Assembly (NCBI RefSeq): GCF_016863195.1
Contig: NZ_BOOK01000021.1
Span: forward strand, 1 to 64,000
From: Paraplanobispora takensis
Lineage (GTDB): Bacteria > Actinomycetota > Actinomycetes > Streptosporangiales > Streptosporangiaceae
Direction of reading: 5' to 3'
DNA: 64,000 nucleotides
Shown: piece by piece, positions 62,115 through 64,000 of the stretch
Position numbering within the stretch: position 1 is the first letter of the stretch
Layout of the letters: the number at the start of each line of letters is the position of its first letter
Program-made: the position numbers and the translations under genes
Notes under the pieces: model-generated
The model's database searches: none
What the model saw: the letters and a program-made list of their open reading frames with translations, nothing else
Told to the model about the DNA's origin: nothing

Positions 62115-62702
62115 TCAGACCGACATGCCGTAGGCGGCGCGGACCCGCAGGACGTGCTCGACCAACGTGATCAGCGTGGACTTGACCGAGTCGCGGGAGC
62201 GGGCGTCCGTGCGCACGATGGGGACGTGCGGGGCCAGCGCCAGGGCCTCCCGCACCTCGTCCTCCGTGTGCGGGAACTGCCCGTCCCAGCCGTTGATGCC
62301 GACCACGAAGGGAAGCTTGGCCTCCTCGAAGTAGTCGATCGCCGGGAAGCCGTCGGCCAGGCGGCGGGTGTCGATCAGGACCACGGCGCCGATCGCGCCG
62401 CGGACCAGGTCGTCCCACATGAACCAGAACCGGTGCTGGCCCGGCGTGCCGAACAGGTACAGGATCAGGTCGCTGTCGAGCGAGAGGCGGCCGAAGTCCA
62501 TGGCGACGGTGGTCGTCGCCTTGTTCGGCGTCAGGCCGAGGTCGTCGACCCCGGAGCTCGCCTCCGTCATGACCGCTTCCGTGGTCAGCGGGAGGATCTC
62601 GGACACGGCGCCCACGAATGTGGTCTTGCCGACGCCGAACCCGCCCGCGACGACGATCTTCGTCGACGTCAGGCCGCCGCGGTTAGAGCCTGCGAAGTCC
62701 AC
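62115..62702 (-). CDS. Conservon 4 Ras-like GTPase (CvnD)
   Basis: The 195-residue product has P-loop GGFGVGKTT, TTTVAMDFGR, LFGTPGQHRFWFMWDDL and VVGINGWDG. The GTG at 62702 overlaps cvnC4 by the same 20 nt as in conservons 1 and 2. In the base-recognition step GINGWDG replaces ALNGWDG. Confidence 0.93.
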   Translation of the reverse strand: MDFAGSNRGGLTSTKIVVAGGFGVGKTTFVGAVSEILPLTTEAVMTEASSGVDDLGLTPNKATTTVAMDFGRLSLDSDLILYLFGTPGQHRFWFMWDDLVRGAIGAVVLIDTRRLADGFPAIDYFEEAKLPFVVGINGWDGQFPHTEDEVREALALAPHVPIVRTDARSRDSVKSTLITLVEHVLRVRAAYGMSV

Positions 62703-63045
62703 TGAGCACCCTTTCGAGCATGTTGAGATCCGGTTGTCCCTGGTCGAGGCGCGGCTGGTGGAGCCGGACGAGGCCCTCGTCGGCCATGTCCACCACCAGA
62801 ACCCGGGCCACGCCGAGAGGGACCCTCAGCAACGCCGAGATCTCGGCGACCGACCGGAACGAACGGCAGAGCCTGATGATGGCATCCTGCTCGGGGGTGA
62901 GCAGGGCCAGCTCCTCGTCCATGATGGCCGAGGAGGAGACCAGTGTCTCCATCGCCAGGTGATAGCGCGGCTCGGCGCGACCGCCGGTGACCGCGTACGG
63001 ACGGAACAGGGGCTCCTCGTCCCCGGTTCCGTCAGAGCCCAGCAC
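62683..63045 (-). CDS. Conservon 4 DUF742 protein (CvnC)
   Basis: The 120-residue protein has a short acidic tail (GSDGTGDEEPL), then FRPYAVTGGRAEPRYHLAME, LCRSFRSVAEISALLRV, PLGVARVLVVDMADEGLV and the end LERVLSGLRRL. The first part departs from the other three (RAEPRYH for RTAPRTQ). It starts with GTG at 63045. Confidence 0.92.
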   Translation of the reverse strand: MLGSDGTGDEEPLFRPYAVTGGRAEPRYHLAMETLVSSSAIMDEELALLTPEQDAIIRLCRSFRSVAEISALLRVPLGVARVLVVDMADEGLVRLHQPRLDQGQPDLNMLERVLSGLRRL

Positions 63046-63132
63046 GGCCCTCTCCCGGCCGGGACACCGAAGGCGAGCGGCGGGAGGCGCTCACCGCCCG
63101 ATCCTGCGGAACCGGCGACACGACCCGGCTCA

Positions 63133-63555
63133 TCATCGCCCCCGGGAGGACTGCAGCTCGGCCCGGAGCGCCGGGGTCAGAACCTGACCGGCCCGGTCGA
63201 CGAGCAGGGTCATCTGGTAGGCCACCAGACCCATGTCGCACTCGGGAGAGGCCAGAACGGCGAGGACCGAACCGTCGCTGATCGCCATGACCAGCAGCAG
63301 GCCCCGCTCCATCTCGACCACGGTCTGGGTGACGGCACCGCCCTCGAAGACGCGGGAGGCGCCCACGGTCAGGCTGAGCAGTCCGGCCGCGACGGCGGCG
63401 AGCTGGTCGGCGCGGTCGTCCGGGAAGCCCTCGGAGCTGGCGATCCGCAGCCCGTCGGCCGACACGACCACCGCGTGCGCGACACCGGGAGTGCCGCGGA
63501 CGAACTCGGTGATCAACCAGTCGAACCTGCGGGCCTCATGGCTCAGGGTGGTCAC
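63133..63555 (-). CDS. Conservon 4 roadblock/LC7 protein (CvnB)
   Basis: The 140-residue roadblock protein (WLITEFVRGTPGVAHAVVVSADG, ADQLAAVAAGLLSLTVGASRVFEGG, SVLAVLASPECDMGLVAYQM) is collinear with CvnB1 and CvnB2. The GTG at 63555 overlaps the kinase stop (GTGA). Confidence 0.93.
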   Translation of the reverse strand: MTTLSHEARRFDWLITEFVRGTPGVAHAVVVSADGLRIASSEGFPDDRADQLAAVAAGLLSLTVGASRVFEGGAVTQTVVEMERGLLLVMAISDGSVLAVLASPECDMGLVAYQMTLLVDRAGQVLTPALRAELQSSRGR

Positions 63556-64000
63556 TGGCCCTCCTCCTTTTCCGCCATGTTGCTGGCGGTGTCCTCATAT
63601 AGTTCCGCACGGCCCCGCCGCACACCCTGCTGGAAGCTCGACAACCGGTTCCGAACCCGCTCGGCGGAGATGGGAGGCATCGGAGTCGAGGGCACACTGG
63701 CCGCGGTACCGGGCACCAGATTGGCCTTGGGGGTCCGCTTGGGCAAGCCCGCCGCGGTGATCCCTCCGAGGCTGGGGTCGCTGGCCGCCTGGGCGGCCTG
63801 CCAACCGGCGTCGGCGGGAGTGTGCCAGTTCTCCGGCTCACGCACCGGGGCCGGCGTCCTGGTCCGCACGGAGACCGGCTCCCTGACCGGGACCGGGATC
63901 TCCTCCTCGGCCGGCACGCCTGCGGCGATGCCGACCGCGGGCGTGATCTCCTCCGCGGGGACGTCGTCCGCGACCTCTTCGGCGTCCTGAACCGGGCTCC
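63552..64000 (-). CDS. Conservon 4 histidine kinase (CvnA), C-terminal part only
   Basis: About 149 codons are visible; the gene runs off the window, so sensor, HAMP and kinase domains are not seen. The visible part is an acidic linker (EEVADDVPAEEITPAVG) followed by PADAGWQAAQAASDPSLGG, GLPKRTPKANLVPG and RVRNRLSSFQQGVRRGR, the tail shared by all CvnA proteins here. Confidence 0.88.
   Translation of the reverse strand, partial: SPVQDAEEVADDVPAEEITPAVGIAAGVPAEEEIPVPVREPVSVRTRTPAPVREPENWHTPADAGWQAAQAASDPSLGGITAAGLPKRTPKANLVPGTAASVPSTPMPPISAERVRNRLSSFQQGVRRGRAELYEDTASNMAEKEEGQ

Overview
The window is very GC-rich (about 70% or more by eye), with dense GTG starts and 1-4 nt stop/start overlaps. 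It carries the actinobacterial blocks rpsB-tsf-pyrH-frr-cdsA-rlmN and ffh-rpsP-khpA-rimM-trmD-rplS-lepB-lepB-DUF2469-yraN-yifB-dprA. Together with several 'conservon' (cvn) operons this indicates the chromosome of a filamentous actinomycete. The family-level guess (Streptosporangiaceae or a relative) is inference.

Layout. 1-1.9 kb is a decayed segment: an IS982-type transposase remnant, an intact ArsR-type regulator with a striking dyad, a truncated zinc-type dehydrogenase fragment and a lipoprotein. 2.0-8.6 kb holds rlmN, a SUFU-domain gene on the other strand, then cdsA, frr, pyrH, tsf and rpsB. 8.9-11.0 kb is a divergent ArsR-type regulator/MFS exporter pair sharing three operator-like palindromes phased at 22 bp. 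11.3-13.1 kb has an M23 peptidase, a hypothetical gene and a TnpB remnant. 13.3-24.4 kb is the dprA-to-ffh housekeeping block, including a 35-residue membrane peptide gene overlapping the ffh stop.

From 24.5 kb, four conservons appear (24.5-29.2, 35.9-40.4, 51.4-55.0 and 62.1 kb to the window end). Each complete one encodes a nitrate-sensor-like membrane histidine kinase (CvnA), a roadblock/LC7 protein (CvnB), a DUF742 protein (CvnC) and a Ras-like GTPase (CvnD). The third has only kinase and DUF742. The kinases share short C-terminal motifs, and the three visible cvnA genes share an upstream sequence box.

Between the conservons lie metabolic and transport islands. 29.6-35.4 kb: an SsuABC/TauABC-type importer in one operon with a PhzM-like methyltransferase, convergent with a PhzS-like flavin monooxygenase. 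40.6-50.0 kb: glycosyltransferase plus aminoaldehyde dehydrogenase, a TetR-type regulator, a PotABCD-type importer, a glucosamine-kinase-like phosphotransferase and a SIS-domain protein; this looks like a dedicated pathway for an amino-sugar or amine compound and is the best candidate for an undescribed system. 55.4-62.0 kb: a glycine betaine/choline importer (ATPase, fused double permease, two tandem binding proteins) coupled to a choline-dehydrogenase-like enzyme.

All calls come from reading the sequence and recalled family motifs; no database search was run.
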